DNA from: Pseudomonadota bacterium
GTDB taxonomy: Bacteria; Pseudomonadota; Gammaproteobacteria; Burkholderiales; Ferrovaceae
Length of the DNA: 39,914 nt
Reading direction: 5' to 3'
Assembly (NCBI GenBank): GCA_021805445.1
Contig: JAJZFH010000065.1
Coordinates: 1-39,914 of the forward strand
Part shown: piece by piece, positions 8,692-16,447 of the stretch
Layout of the letters: each line of letters begins with the position of its first letter
How positions within the stretch are numbered: the first letter of the stretch is position 1
Translations under genes and position numbers: made by a program
The notes under the pieces: model-generated
What the model saw: the letters and a program-made list of their open reading frames with translations, nothing else
The model's database searches: none
Told to the model about the DNA's origin: nothing

Positions 8692-9414
8692 ATGCCAATC
8701 ATTCCAGAGAAAGGGAGAGAGGGGGATTCCCGGGGGAAGGAAATCATCGACAGGCTTGCACTGTGGTGGGCGAAGGGAAAGCAGGCGCTATACCGCGGAG
8801 TGGTTTCTCCCTGTTTTCTCTGCGGTGCGCCAGTAGGCACGGGCAGTACGCTCTGCGCTGCCTGCTGGGCGTCTCTCCCCCGTCATGCCGCGACGCGTCA
8901 GCGCACCCTGGAGGGCGTGGGACGGGTACGGATGGGCTTTGACTATGTCTATCCGGTCATTTCCCTGATTCGTGCCCTCAAGTTTGGTCAGGCAGTGTCC
9001 CTTGCGCCAACTTTGGCTCGGGTCTGGCAGGAATTTCCCCCACCCGCCTGTTCGCCCGATTGCGTGATTCCCATTCCCTTGTCTCGCCAACGCTGGCATG
9101 GGCGCGGGTATAATCAGGCGCTCGAGTTGGCCCGTCCCCTGGCCCAATGGTTGCACTGTCCGGTGCAGGAGGGGTTATCCCGTCTGCGCGCGACCCTGCC
9201 CCAGGCCGAACTGCCGCGCGCAGCGCGGCAGAGCAATGTGGCTGGGGCTTTTCGTGCCAGCGCCCGATTGCAGGGACGGCAGGTGGCGCTGGTGGACGAT
9301 GTATTGACGACGGGGGCCACCCTCGAAGCGGCGACTGCGGCCTTGCATCAGGTGGGCGTAGGTGGGGTTGACGTGTGGGTCTGTGCCGAGGCGCCGGTTC
9401 CAGACCCTTTCTGA
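8692..9414 (+). CDS. ComF family phosphoribosyltransferase-like protein
   Basis: This is a 240-residue ComF-type protein. A four-cysteine zinc-binding head (Cys41, Cys44, Cys55, Cys58 in CFLCG and LCAACW) precedes a type I phosphoribosyltransferase fold with the PRPP-binding loop VALVDDVLTTGATLEAA. The middle has IPIPLSRQRWHGRGYNQALELA, a conserved ComF block. ComF proteins are needed for DNA uptake in competent bacteria, possibly handling single-stranded DNA inside the cytoplasm; the reaction is unknown. I place the start at ATG 8692, behind GGAGGA, rather than at the in-frame ATG at 8653, which overlaps the bioB start on the other strand. It probably continues into trmL, 32 bases downstream. 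Confidence 0.9.
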   Translation: MPIIPEKGREGDSRGKEIIDRLALWWAKGKQALYRGVVSPCFLCGAPVGTGSTLCAACWASLPRHAATRQRTLEGVGRVRMGFDYVYPVISLIRALKFGQAVSLAPTLARVWQEFPPPACSPDCVIPIPLSRQRWHGRGYNQALELARPLAQWLHCPVQEGLSRLRATLPQAELPRAARQSNVAGAFRASARLQGRQVALVDDVLTTGATLEAATAALHQVGVGGVDVWVCAEAPVPDPF

Positions 9415-9446
9415 AACGTAATGCGCCGAACAGACAAGGATCCCCC

Positions 9447-9911
9447 ATGTTCGATGTGGTGCTGTACCAACCAGAAATTCCTCCCAATACGGGTAACATC
9501 ATTCGCCTCTGTGCCAACACCGGCGCCCGTCTGCACCTCGTTTCGCCCCTGGGCTTCGAGGTGAGTGACCGTCACTTGCGGCGGGCCGGGCTGGATTACC
9601 ATGAGCAGATGGTGCTGACGGTGCATCCGGACTGGGACGCCTGTCGTCAGACCTTGAGTGCGCGGCGCTGGTTTCCGCTGACCACGCACGGGAGTGGACC
9701 CCATACGGAAGCGCGCTATGAGCCTGGGGATGTCTTTCTCTTTGGCCCGGAAACCCGGGGGTTGCCCCTGCCCATCCTGGAGGAGTTTGACCGGTCGACC
9801 TGGATCCGTCTGCCCATGCGCCCCAACAACCGCAGTCTCAACCTGTCCAATGCCGTGGCAGTCATGGTCTTTGAAGCTTGGCGGCAGCAGGGGTTTTGTG
9901 GGGCTTTATGA
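9447..9911 (+). CDS. trmL: tRNA (cytidine(34)-2'-O)-methyltransferase TrmL
   Basis: TrmL is a small SPOUT-class enzyme that 2'-O-methylates the wobble nucleotide of certain leucine tRNAs. It has 154 residues, the typical size. It shows the N-terminal VVLYQPEIPPNTGNIIRLCA, then LFGPETRGLP and the knotted SAM-binding C-terminal stretch RLPMRPNNRSLNLSNAVAV. The ATG at 9447 sits behind AAGGATCCCCC. The frame is open upstream to about 9375, but that part shows no similarity to the family. It follows the comF-like gene and converges on gpsA, with 10 bases between stop codons. Confidence 0.96.
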   Translation: MFDVVLYQPEIPPNTGNIIRLCANTGARLHLVSPLGFEVSDRHLRRAGLDYHEQMVLTVHPDWDACRQTLSARRWFPLTTHGSGPHTEARYEPGDVFLFGPETRGLPLPILEEFDRSTWIRLPMRPNNRSLNLSNAVAVMVFEAWRQQGFCGAL

Positions 9912-9931
9912 GGCGGAAGGATCATTCCGCC
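9912..9931. terminator. stem-loop between trmL and gpsA
   Basis: A 7-bp perfect stem (GGCGGAA / TTCCGCC) with a 6-base loop sits across the convergent gene ends, overlapping the last codon of gpsA. There is no T-run on either side, so intrinsic termination would be weak. It may simply protect or pause the transcripts. Confidence 0.35.
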
Positions 9932-10905
9932 CGTGGGTCGCGTGCCAGCAACTGGATGACGGCGTCCTGAACGTTCAGGACGCCGCTCAGGACCTCCTGG
10001 ACCGTGGCAGTGATGGGCATTTCCACTCCATGCGCCCGGGCCAGTTGAAGGGCGGCCAGCGCCGTGGGAACCCCTTCCGCCACATGACCGAGACTGGTCA
10101 GCAAGGGGACCAGTTGAAGCCCTTGGGCCAGACCCTGTCCCACCTGGTAGTTGCGCGAGAGGGCCGTCGTACAGGTGAGGATCAGGTCACCCAAACCGGT
10201 CAGTCCCATGAAGGTTTCGCGGCGCCCGCCCAGCACCATGCCGAGTCGGGTGATTTCTGCCAATCCCCGGGTGATGAGGGCCGCTCGGGCATTCAGACCC
10301 AGACCCAGACCATCGGAGAGTCCGCTGGCGATGGCCATGACGTTTTTCAGGGCGCCGGCAATTTCAACCCCGATCAGATCCGTGCTCGAATAAAGGCGGA
10401 GGCGCGGGTGATGCAGGGAGCGTGCCGTGCTTTGGGCAAAGACCTCATTGGACGAGGCCAGGGTCAGGGCAGCAGGCAGGCCGGCAGCAATCTCCGTGGC
10501 GAAAGAGGGGCCGGACAGCACGCCGTGCGGGCCTCGTAACGCAGGGTGGGCATGAACGATCTGGTGGGGCAGACGCCGTGTTCCCTGTTCCACGCCCTTG
10601 CAGGCCCACAAAAAAGGCAGGTGTGGACGCAGGGTGGCGAGGGCGCTCAGGATTTCTTCCAGGGCTGCGACGGGAACCACCAGCAGTGCCAAGTCGGCAT
10701 CTTGCAAGGCACCGGGCAGATCGGAGGAGAGTTGCAGGGAAGAGGGCAAGACATGGCCGGGCAGATAGCGACGATTTTCTCGCTCCTGGCGCAGGGCCTG
10801 GACTTGGACAGGGTCGCGTCCCCAGAGGGTGACGGAATGAAATCCGGTCAGGGAGAGTGCCAGGGCCGTACCCCAGGCACCCGTTCCCAGAACCGTGAGG
10901 CGCAT
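9922..10905 (-). CDS. gpsA: Glycerol-3-phosphate dehydrogenase [NAD(P)+]
   Basis: GpsA reduces dihydroxyacetone phosphate to sn-glycerol-3-phosphate, the backbone of membrane phospholipids. The 327-residue protein starts with the Rossmann motif VLGTGAWGTALA, has LLVVPVAALEE in the middle, KGVEQGT, and the catalytic-lysine block ALKNVMAIASGLSDGLGLG. The GLGDLILTCTT stretch is typical. It is last in the minus-strand operon rhodanese-grxC-secB-gpsA. Its ATG begins 3 bases after the secB TAA, so translation is likely coupled. Confidence 0.98.
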   Translation of the reverse strand: MRLTVLGTGAWGTALALSLTGFHSVTLWGRDPVQVQALRQERENRRYLPGHVLPSSLQLSSDLPGALQDADLALLVVPVAALEEILSALATLRPHLPFLWACKGVEQGTRRLPHQIVHAHPALRGPHGVLSGPSFATEIAAGLPAALTLASSNEVFAQSTARSLHHPRLRLYSSTDLIGVEIAGALKNVMAIASGLSDGLGLGLNARAALITRGLAEITRLGMVLGGRRETFMGLTGLGDLILTCTTALSRNYQVGQGLAQGLQLVPLLTSLGHVAEGVPTALAALQLARAHGVEMPITATVQEVLSGVLNVQDAVIQLLARDPRAE

Positions 10906-10908
10906 GAG

Positions 10909-11373
10909 TTACTGGACCGTACTGGGGGCGGGCATGGCGTTTTGTTGTGCTTGCTGGTGATAGAGCACTTCAAAATTGACCGGGTTGAGAATGACCGGCG
11001 GGAATCCGGCGCGGGTCGATAAATCCGAGACCACTTCGCGCACGTAGGGGAAAAGGATATTGGGGCAAGTCACATTCATCAGAATGGGCATGTCTTCCGC
11101 TGGAATATTGAGGATGCGGAAAATCCCCGCCTGTTTGGCTTCCACCAGAAACAGGATTTTATCGGTGATTTTGGCGGTGACCGTGACGGTCACGGTACAC
11201 TGATAAAGTCCTTCTTCGATGGATTGACTGTCGTTGGTCAACTGGATCTCGATCTGCGGGGTCTCACGCTCCAGAAACACCTTGGGGGCAAGAGGGATTT
11301 CCAGAGAGGAATCCTGCAGATAGATCTTTTCGATGGAGAACATGGGGGTGTTGGCTTGTCCGTTTTGGCTCAT
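10909..11373 (-). CDS. secB: Protein-export chaperone SecB
   Basis: SecB is a tetrameric cytosolic chaperone that keeps precursor proteins unfolded and hands them to SecA. From ATG 11373 it has 154 residues (starting MSQNGQANTPMFSIEKIYLQD), the normal size. Features include SLEIPLAPKVFLERETPQIEIQL, the acidic VTVTVTAKITDKILFLVEAKQAGIF, and CPNILFPYVREVVSDLSTRAGFPPVILNPVNFE. A TTG 30 bases upstream keeps the frame open but is a poor start; AGGA precedes the ATG. The gene sits between grxC and gpsA, the same order as in many Proteobacteria. Confidence 0.98.
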   Translation of the reverse strand: MSQNGQANTPMFSIEKIYLQDSSLEIPLAPKVFLERETPQIEIQLTNDSQSIEEGLYQCTVTVTVTAKITDKILFLVEAKQAGIFRILNIPAEDMPILMNVTCPNILFPYVREVVSDLSTRAGFPPVILNPVNFEVLYHQQAQQNAMPAPSTVQ

Positions 11374-11417
11374 GGTGCGTGGGTCCTGGCGTGGTGGGGT
11401 CAATAAAAAATGAAGGT

Positions 11418-11678
11418 TCAGGCATGGTCTAACAGGGGATCGAGCAGGCCTTGGCGGTCCAGTGCGGCGAGATCGTCAAATCCCCCCACATGCGTCTGAC
11501 CAATATAAATTTGAGGGACGGTGCGACGCCCGGTGCGATGGATCATCGCATCACGCTCGGCGGGGTCCAGATCGATGCGGATTTTTTCGACGGGGGTGAA
11601 GCCTTTACGCGCCAGCAATTTTTCAGCCATGACGCAATAAGGGCAAAGTGCCGTGCAATACATTTGAACGCGGGGCAT
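11418..11678 (-). CDS. grxC: Glutaredoxin 3
   Basis: This 86-residue thiol oxidoreductase uses glutathione to reduce disulfides and glutathionylated proteins in the cytoplasm. The redox motif CPYC is at Cys12-Cys15, with the GSH-binding TVPQIYIGQTHVGGFDDLAAL in the C-terminal half. ATG 11678 is chosen over an in-frame TTG at 11711 because family members start just before VxMYxxxxCPYC. It starts 8 bases after the rhodanese-like gene and is followed by secB, 45 bases away. Confidence 0.97.
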   Translation of the reverse strand: MPRVQMYCTALCPYCVMAEKLLARKGFTPVEKIRIDLDPAERDAMIHRTGRRTVPQIYIGQTHVGGFDDLAALDRQGLLDPLLDHA

Positions 11679-11685
11679 GGCGGGC

Positions 11686-12117
11686 TCACTGTGGAGAGGA
11701 AGAATGGGCAATGGGCAGGTTCGCCTCGATCCATGCCGTCATTCCTCCCCTGAGAACGAAAACGTCCACGAAGCCCGCCTTGAGCAGAATTTGGCGGGCG
11801 GCCCCGGTGCTTTGGGCGGAGGCCACCAAAAGGACGGGGCGTTCCTTCCACTGGGACAGTTCCACTGCGTGCGCGTTCAGTTCATCCGTGGGATAGTGGC
11901 GGGCGTTGGGGAGGTGACCCAAGGCAAAATCCTTTTCCCGGCGCAGGTCGATGACGAGGGCATGACGCTGGTTGAGCAGGTGGGTGGCTTCGAGGGTGGT
12001 GACGGATTTTTCCTGAGCGATCAGGGATTGGACTTCGGGCCACACCAGCATCAGGCCGCTGGCCAAGACCAGTACAACCAGCGCAGCGTGTTGCAATAGA
12101 AAATCCAGCACGGTCAT
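11686..12117 (-). CDS. YibN-like rhodanese-fold protein without a catalytic cysteine
   Basis: This 143-residue protein has an N-terminal membrane segment (residues ~6-26, LLQHAALVVLVLASGLMLVW) and a rhodanese-like domain with TTLEATHLLNQRHALVIDLR, FALGHLPNARHYPTDEL and a C-terminal VFVLRGGMTAWIEANLP. The active-site loop, normally Cys-x-x-G, reads VASAQSTGAA, and the whole protein has no cysteine. It cannot be a sulfurtransferase of the usual type. The position (first in the operon with grxC, secB and gpsA) matches E. coli yibN, which also lacks the standard cysteine loop. The role is unknown; a structural or binding role at the inner membrane is inferred. Confidence 0.88.
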   Translation of the reverse strand: MTVLDFLLQHAALVVLVLASGLMLVWPEVQSLIAQEKSVTTLEATHLLNQRHALVIDLRREKDFALGHLPNARHYPTDELNAHAVELSQWKERPVLLVASAQSTGAARQILLKAGFVDVFVLRGGMTAWIEANLPIAHSSSPQ

Positions 12118-12200
12118 TTCCTTCAGATATCCAAAAATTCCCCCATTTTACTGAGATCCGTGTTTTCATGTGTAAAAGAACTCCTGAGATGAGGAATTCC

Positions 12201-12851
12201 ATGGATTCCCGGACAGAAGGTGCCCCCGTGAGTCTCGCTCGGGAAGGGGCCTGGGAGCAGGCGATTCAGGCGTTGACAGGGATCGATGCCGCTCTGGATC
12301 TCCTGATGGCTCGTTACGACCGGCCGACCTGGACGGAGTCGGGGAGTGCCTTCCAGACCTTGGCACGCGCCATCACCGGCCAGCAGATCTCGGTTCGGGC
12401 GGCCGATGCCCTCTGGAAACGATTCTGTGCGCTCGGCGCTTTCGAACCCGCTGCGGTGTGGGAATTGAGCCCCGAACGATTGCGCCAATGCGGGTATTCC
12501 TCGCGCAAGGTGGATTATCTCAAGGATCTGGCCCGGCATTTCAGTGCGGGGTTGGTGACGGAAGCGGAGTTGCGTGCCGCTTCCGATGCGCAGGTACATG
12601 CACTTCTCACCCGGGTACATGGGATCGGGCGCTGGAGTGCGGAAATGTTCCTGATTTTTTACCTCCATCGTCCGGACGTTTTTCCGGTGGAGGATCTGGG
12701 GTTGCAGCGTGCCCTGCGCCTTCACTTTTCCGAACTGAAGGAGGCTCCCGTGCCGGACCTGGTCTCCTATGCGGAGCGCTGGCGTCCGTGGCGGAGTGTG
12801 GTGACCTGGGTGTTATGGCGCAGTCTCGATCCGGTGGAGGTCATCTATTGA
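12201..12851 (+). CDS. DNA-3-methyladenine glycosylase II (AlkA-like, HhH-GPD)
   Basis: This base-excision-repair enzyme removes alkylated purines from DNA. From ATG 12201 it has 216 residues. It shows FQTLARAITGQQISVRAADALW, the helix-hairpin-helix LLTRVHGIGRWSAEMF (135-150) and the catalytic Asp165 in FPVEDLGLQRAL. This is the short type without the N-terminal domain of E. coli AlkA. ATG 12201 follows TGAGGAATTCC; in-frame ATGs at 12168 and 12189 are alternatives with weaker signals. The gene faces away from the rhodanese operon. Its stop is 91 bases before gpmA, which has its own promoter. Confidence 0.92.
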   Translation: MDSRTEGAPVSLAREGAWEQAIQALTGIDAALDLLMARYDRPTWTESGSAFQTLARAITGQQISVRAADALWKRFCALGAFEPAAVWELSPERLRQCGYSSRKVDYLKDLARHFSAGLVTEAELRAASDAQVHALLTRVHGIGRWSAEMFLIFYLHRPDVFPVEDLGLQRALRLHFSELKEAPVPDLVSYAERWRPWRSVVTWVLWRSLDPVEVIY

Positions 12852-12878
12852 GCGCTCTTCCACGCGGGGAACCTCCTG

Positions 12879-12907
12879 CTGAGAAAGCCCGGGCTTTCTG
12901 GTAGAAT
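12879..12907 (+). promoter_or_regulatory. gpmA promoter with an 18-bp perfect palindrome between -35 and -10
   Basis: CTGAGA (12879-12884, 4 of 6), a 17-base spacer and TAGAAT (12902-12907) form a candidate promoter 36 bases before the gpmA ATG. A perfect palindrome, AGAAAGCCCGGGCTTTCT (12882-12899), fills the spacer and touches the -35. As DNA it could be an operator; as RNA from upstream it could fold into a short hairpin without a T-run. Promoter call is tentative; the palindrome is certain. Confidence 0.5.
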
Positions 12908-12942
12908 GGCGAGGTTTCGTCGAGAGAGTGTCAGGGTTGACT

Positions 12943-13692
12943 ATGAAAAAGTTGGTGTTGTTGCGTCATGGACAAAGTGTCTGGAATCTGGAAAACCGCT
13001 TCACTGGCTGGACCGATGTGGAACTGTCCCCCGCCGGATTGCTGGAGGCGGTGGAGGCCGGTCGACTGATCAAGGATGCGGGGTTGTTGCCCGACATTGC
13101 CTATACCTCCGTGCTGCAACGAGCCATCAAGACGCTCTGGCTGGGACTGGAAGTCTGCGAACGGATGTGGATTCCCACGGTCCCGGACTGGCGGCTGAAC
13201 GAACGTCACTATGGTGCTCTGCAAGGCTTGGACAAGGCCGAGACCGCAGCAAAATATGGGGAACGGCAAGTGCTGGTATGGCGGCGCAGTTACGATACCG
13301 CCCCCCCCGTGTTGGCGGAGTCGGATCCTCGTTCGGAACGCCATGATCCACGCTATGCCCACTCGGATGCCCTGAAAGCCATGGTGGGGGAAACGTTGGA
13401 AGATACGGTGGCGCGGGTGGTTCCCCTCTGGGAACAGGCCATGGCCCCCATGGTCCAGTCCGGTCGACAGGTGCTGGTGGTGGCCCATGGAAATTCCCTG
13501 CGGGCGCTGATCAAGCATCTCGGACATCACACCCGGGAGGAGATCATGGAACTCAACATCCCTACGGGGATTCCCCTGGTTTATGAACTGGATGACCAGG
13601 GTGCCGTGCTCGATCACTACTACCTCGGTGACCCCGCCAAAGTTGCGGCGTTGACCCAGGCCGTGGCCAATCAGGGTCGTCTGCAGTCCTGA
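12943..13692 (+). CDS. gpmA: 2,3-bisphosphoglycerate-dependent phosphoglycerate mutase
   Basis: GpmA interconverts 3- and 2-phosphoglycerate in glycolysis and gluconeogenesis. The protein has 249 residues. It carries the phosphohistidine motif LRHGQSVWN (His9), RFTGWTDVELSPAG, the RLNERHYGALQGLDKAETA block and the second active-site histidine in VVAHGNSLRAL. The ATG at 12943 is chosen because the family begins with K-L-V-L-x-RHG; an in-frame GTG at 12928 is less likely. The gene leads a run gpmA-envC-ctpA-moeB on the same strand; envC starts 7 bases after its stop. Confidence 0.98.
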   Translation: MKKLVLLRHGQSVWNLENRFTGWTDVELSPAGLLEAVEAGRLIKDAGLLPDIAYTSVLQRAIKTLWLGLEVCERMWIPTVPDWRLNERHYGALQGLDKAETAAKYGERQVLVWRRSYDTAPPVLAESDPRSERHDPRYAHSDALKAMVGETLEDTVARVVPLWEQAMAPMVQSGRQVLVVAHGNSLRALIKHLGHHTREEIMELNIPTGIPLVYELDDQGAVLDHYYLGDPAKVAALTQAVANQGRLQS

Positions 13693-13699
13693 GGATGCG

Positions 13700-14947
13700 G
13701 TGAAACCGGTACTCCGTGCGTGTTTTCGGGCAGTACTGACGGGGGAACTGATTTTATCGGTTTTTTGGGTGGGGAAAGGGGAGGCCAGTCCTGGCAGGGA
13801 TCTGCACGACCTCAAAAAACGGATCCATCAGGTGGAAAAAGACGTCGCCACCACGGAAGGATCCCGTCAGAAGGTTCGGGAAGAACTGCAACGCACCGAA
13901 CAGACCATCAGTGTCACGACACGCCAGTTGCATCAACTGGAACTCCAGCAGACCCAATTGCAGGCCGAACTGGGAGGGCTGCATCTTCGATCCGAAGATA
14001 CCCAGGCCGACGTGTTGCGTCAGCAACGCAGCCTGGAACGCTGGATTCAATATCGGTATTATTGGCAGGCGGGTACCCCACTCCCCGAAGCATTGGGGGT
14101 GATCCATCCCGACGAATGGACACGACAGGCTTATTATGTGGATGTGCTGGCACGCCACCAAACTTCAAAAATCAATGAGTTGAATGGTAATCTCCAGGCT
14201 TTGGAAGAGATCACCCGGAATCGTGAACGGAAGATGCAGGCCCTGGCCCGGGTCGAGACGGAAATGGCCCTTCAGCAAAAGCGTCTGAAGGAAGAAAATG
14301 CCACGCGGGCGGCTTTGATGGCATCCCTTTCCAGTCGTCTCGACAGTCAACGTAAAAATCTGGAATCGCTTCGCCACGATGAAGCCCGTTTGACCCAATT
14401 GATCGATCGTCTGGCGCGGGAAGCGCGCCGTCACGCGGCCATCCCCCCCCCGCACCGGGCGGTTCCGCGTCGGCATGCCGCCCCGGTTGCGGGAGAGAGT
14501 ACCGTTGCCACCATCGACCAGGTTCCGGAAGCCGGGAAGGATGAGAGTGCGTTTTCTCATTTGCGCGGTCACCTGCGTTTGCCGATGGCCGGGGAACTTA
14601 AAAACCACTTTGGCAGTCCACGAGCAGAAACCGGCCTGACCTGGCGAGGGGTCTTCATCCATGCGCCCGAAGGCAGGGAAGTACGGGCGGTGGCGGCGGG
14701 GCAGGTGGTTTATGCGGATTGGTTGAGGGGTTTTGGCAATTTGTTGATCATTGACCATGGGGACGGTTACATGAGTCTCTACGGAGGCGCACAGAGCCTT
14801 TCTGCCCGGGTGGGTGAAAAGGTCCAGACCGGGAGTGTGGTGGCCAGTTCGGGAAACACCGGTGAGAATAATGAATCAGGGCTATACTTCGAACTTCGCT
14901 ATCAGGGGAAGCCCATCGATCCCATGCGCTGGGTCGGGAATCCCTGA
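13700..14947 (+). CDS. envC: Murein hydrolase activator EnvC (degenerate LytM/M23 protein)
   Basis: EnvC is exported to the periplasm, docks on FtsEX and activates amidases that split septal peptidoglycan. This 415-residue protein has a signal peptide ending near GEAS (residue ~30), long coiled coils (about 35-250, full of Q, E, L and R) and a C-terminal LytM domain. The LytM domain is degenerate: the metal-binding residues are changed, with GVFIHAPEGREVRA in place of the HxxxD block and LYFELRYQG in place of HxH, as in E. coli EnvC. It should therefore be an activator, not an enzyme. The start is GTG at 13700 behind GAGGATGCG. It is sandwiched between gpmA and the C-terminal protease, a conserved order. 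Confidence 0.93.
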   Translation: MKPVLRACFRAVLTGELILSVFWVGKGEASPGRDLHDLKKRIHQVEKDVATTEGSRQKVREELQRTEQTISVTTRQLHQLELQQTQLQAELGGLHLRSEDTQADVLRQQRSLERWIQYRYYWQAGTPLPEALGVIHPDEWTRQAYYVDVLARHQTSKINELNGNLQALEEITRNRERKMQALARVETEMALQQKRLKEENATRAALMASLSSRLDSQRKNLESLRHDEARLTQLIDRLAREARRHAAIPPPHRAVPRRHAAPVAGESTVATIDQVPEAGKDESAFSHLRGHLRLPMAGELKNHFGSPRAETGLTWRGVFIHAPEGREVRAVAAGQVVYADWLRGFGNLLIIDHGDGYMSLYGGAQSLSARVGEKVQTGSVVASSGNTGENNESGLYFELRYQGKPIDPMRWVGNP

Positions 14948-14992
14948 CGGAAATTTCCCTTAAATTTTGGGTTTGAAAAAGGAAAAAAGATT

Positions 14993-16426
14993 ATGGTGGG
15001 GCCGTTGAAAAAACTGGGTTTGATCCTGTTGGGGGCCCTGCTCGGGTTTGCCCTGACCCTCAATTTTTCGGCGGTGGCCGACAAGGCGACCACGCCTGCC
15101 GGGAGTCCCTTGCCCATTGAAGACCTGCGTGTCTTCAGTGAGATTTTCGGACGGATCAAAAGCGATTATGTCGAGCCGGTGGACGATCATAAATTGATCA
15201 AGGAAGCCATCACCGGCATGGTGGCGGGACTGGATCCCCATTCGGCCTATCTCGATCAGGAAGCCTACAAGGAACTTCAGGACGGCACCCAGGGCGAGTT
15301 TGGCGGACTGGGGATCGAAGTGACCATGGAAGATGGGTTGGTCAAGGTGGTGACCCCCATCGATGACACGCCTGCGTCCAAGGCCGGCATCAAATCCGGG
15401 GATTACATCATCAAACTGGATGATGCGGCGATCAAGGGCATGACCCTCAATGATGCGGTCAAACGCATGCGCGGCAAACCCGACACCCCCATCACCCTCA
15501 CCATCCTGCGCAAGAATGAACCCAAACCCTTGGTGATCACCCTGAAACGGGCCATCATCAAGATGAAGAGCGTCAAGTTGAAGGAACTCGATCCGGGCTA
15601 CGGCGAGATCCGCATCAGCCAGTTCCAGGAACATACGGGTGAGGATCTGGCCAATGCGGTGGAACAGTTCTACAAGGACAACAAGGATCAGCCCAAGGGT
15701 TTGATCCTCGATCTGCGCAACAATCCCGGGGGGTTGCTGAACTCGGCGGTGGGCGTGGCGGGCGTATTCCTCCCTCCGGAGTCCCTGGTGGTCTACACCG
15801 AAGGTCGGGTGGCCGATGCCAAGATGCACCTGACGGTGACTCCTGAAAACTACCTGCGCGATGCGAGCGAAAAAGATTACCTGTTGGATCTTCCCAAGGG
15901 TATCAAGAAGTTGCCACTGGTGGTGTTGGTCAACGGCGGATCGGCTTCGGCTTCGGAAATCGTGGCCGGGGCCTTGCAGGACCACCATCGGGCCCTCATC
16001 CTGGGGGTGCGTACCTTCGGCAAGGGATCCGTGCAGACCATTCTGCCCCTGTCCGGGAATACTGCGCTGAAATTGACCACGGCCCGTTATTTCACGCCCA
16101 ATGGACGCTCCATTCAGGCCAAGGGGATTGAACCCGACAAGGTGATGGCCGACGATGCGGATGCGGTGGAAGCCACCCTGGGGATCCATGAGTCGGATCT
16201 GACGGGACACCTGACCAATCCCACGGATGGGGCGGGTAAGGCGGAAACCGCCGCCAAACCTGCCGAGGATGGCGCAGCGCCCCCCGCCCAACCCGCGGCT
16301 CCTCCGGCGGCAGACAAAGCGGGTAAACCCGTGCACAAGCCGGGGGCCAAGGGTGACGAATTGCCGGATCCGCAACTGGATGCTGCTCGCGCCTATCTCA
16401 AACAGGAGTTGGCCAAACCGCACTGA
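14993..16426 (+). CDS. C-terminal processing protease, S41 family
   Basis: This is a 477-residue periplasmic serine protease of the CtpA/Prc type that trims C-termini of envelope proteins, often cell-wall enzymes. It has an N-terminal signal anchor (LGLILLGALLGFALTLNFSA), a PDZ domain (about residues 95-180, GGLGIEVTMEDG, AGIKSGDYIIKLDD) and the S41 core with catalytic Ser319 (middle Ser of GGSASASE), Lys344 and Gln348 in FGKGSVQ. The last ~70 residues are an Ala/Pro/Lys-rich low-complexity tail followed by a short helix. ATG 14993 sits behind AAGGAAAAAAG. Next to envC, it probably acts on the same septal peptidoglycan machinery. Confidence 0.95.
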   Translation: MVGPLKKLGLILLGALLGFALTLNFSAVADKATTPAGSPLPIEDLRVFSEIFGRIKSDYVEPVDDHKLIKEAITGMVAGLDPHSAYLDQEAYKELQDGTQGEFGGLGIEVTMEDGLVKVVTPIDDTPASKAGIKSGDYIIKLDDAAIKGMTLNDAVKRMRGKPDTPITLTILRKNEPKPLVITLKRAIIKMKSVKLKELDPGYGEIRISQFQEHTGEDLANAVEQFYKDNKDQPKGLILDLRNNPGGLLNSAVGVAGVFLPPESLVVYTEGRVADAKMHLTVTPENYLRDASEKDYLLDLPKGIKKLPLVVLVNGGSASASEIVAGALQDHHRALILGVRTFGKGSVQTILPLSGNTALKLTTARYFTPNGRSIQAKGIEPDKVMADDADAVEATLGIHESDLTGHLTNPTDGAGKAETAAKPAEDGAAPPAQPAAPPAADKAGKPVHKPGAKGDELPDPQLDAARAYLKQELAKPH

Positions 16427-16447
16427 GCTTTGCGCGGGAGAGGGGGC

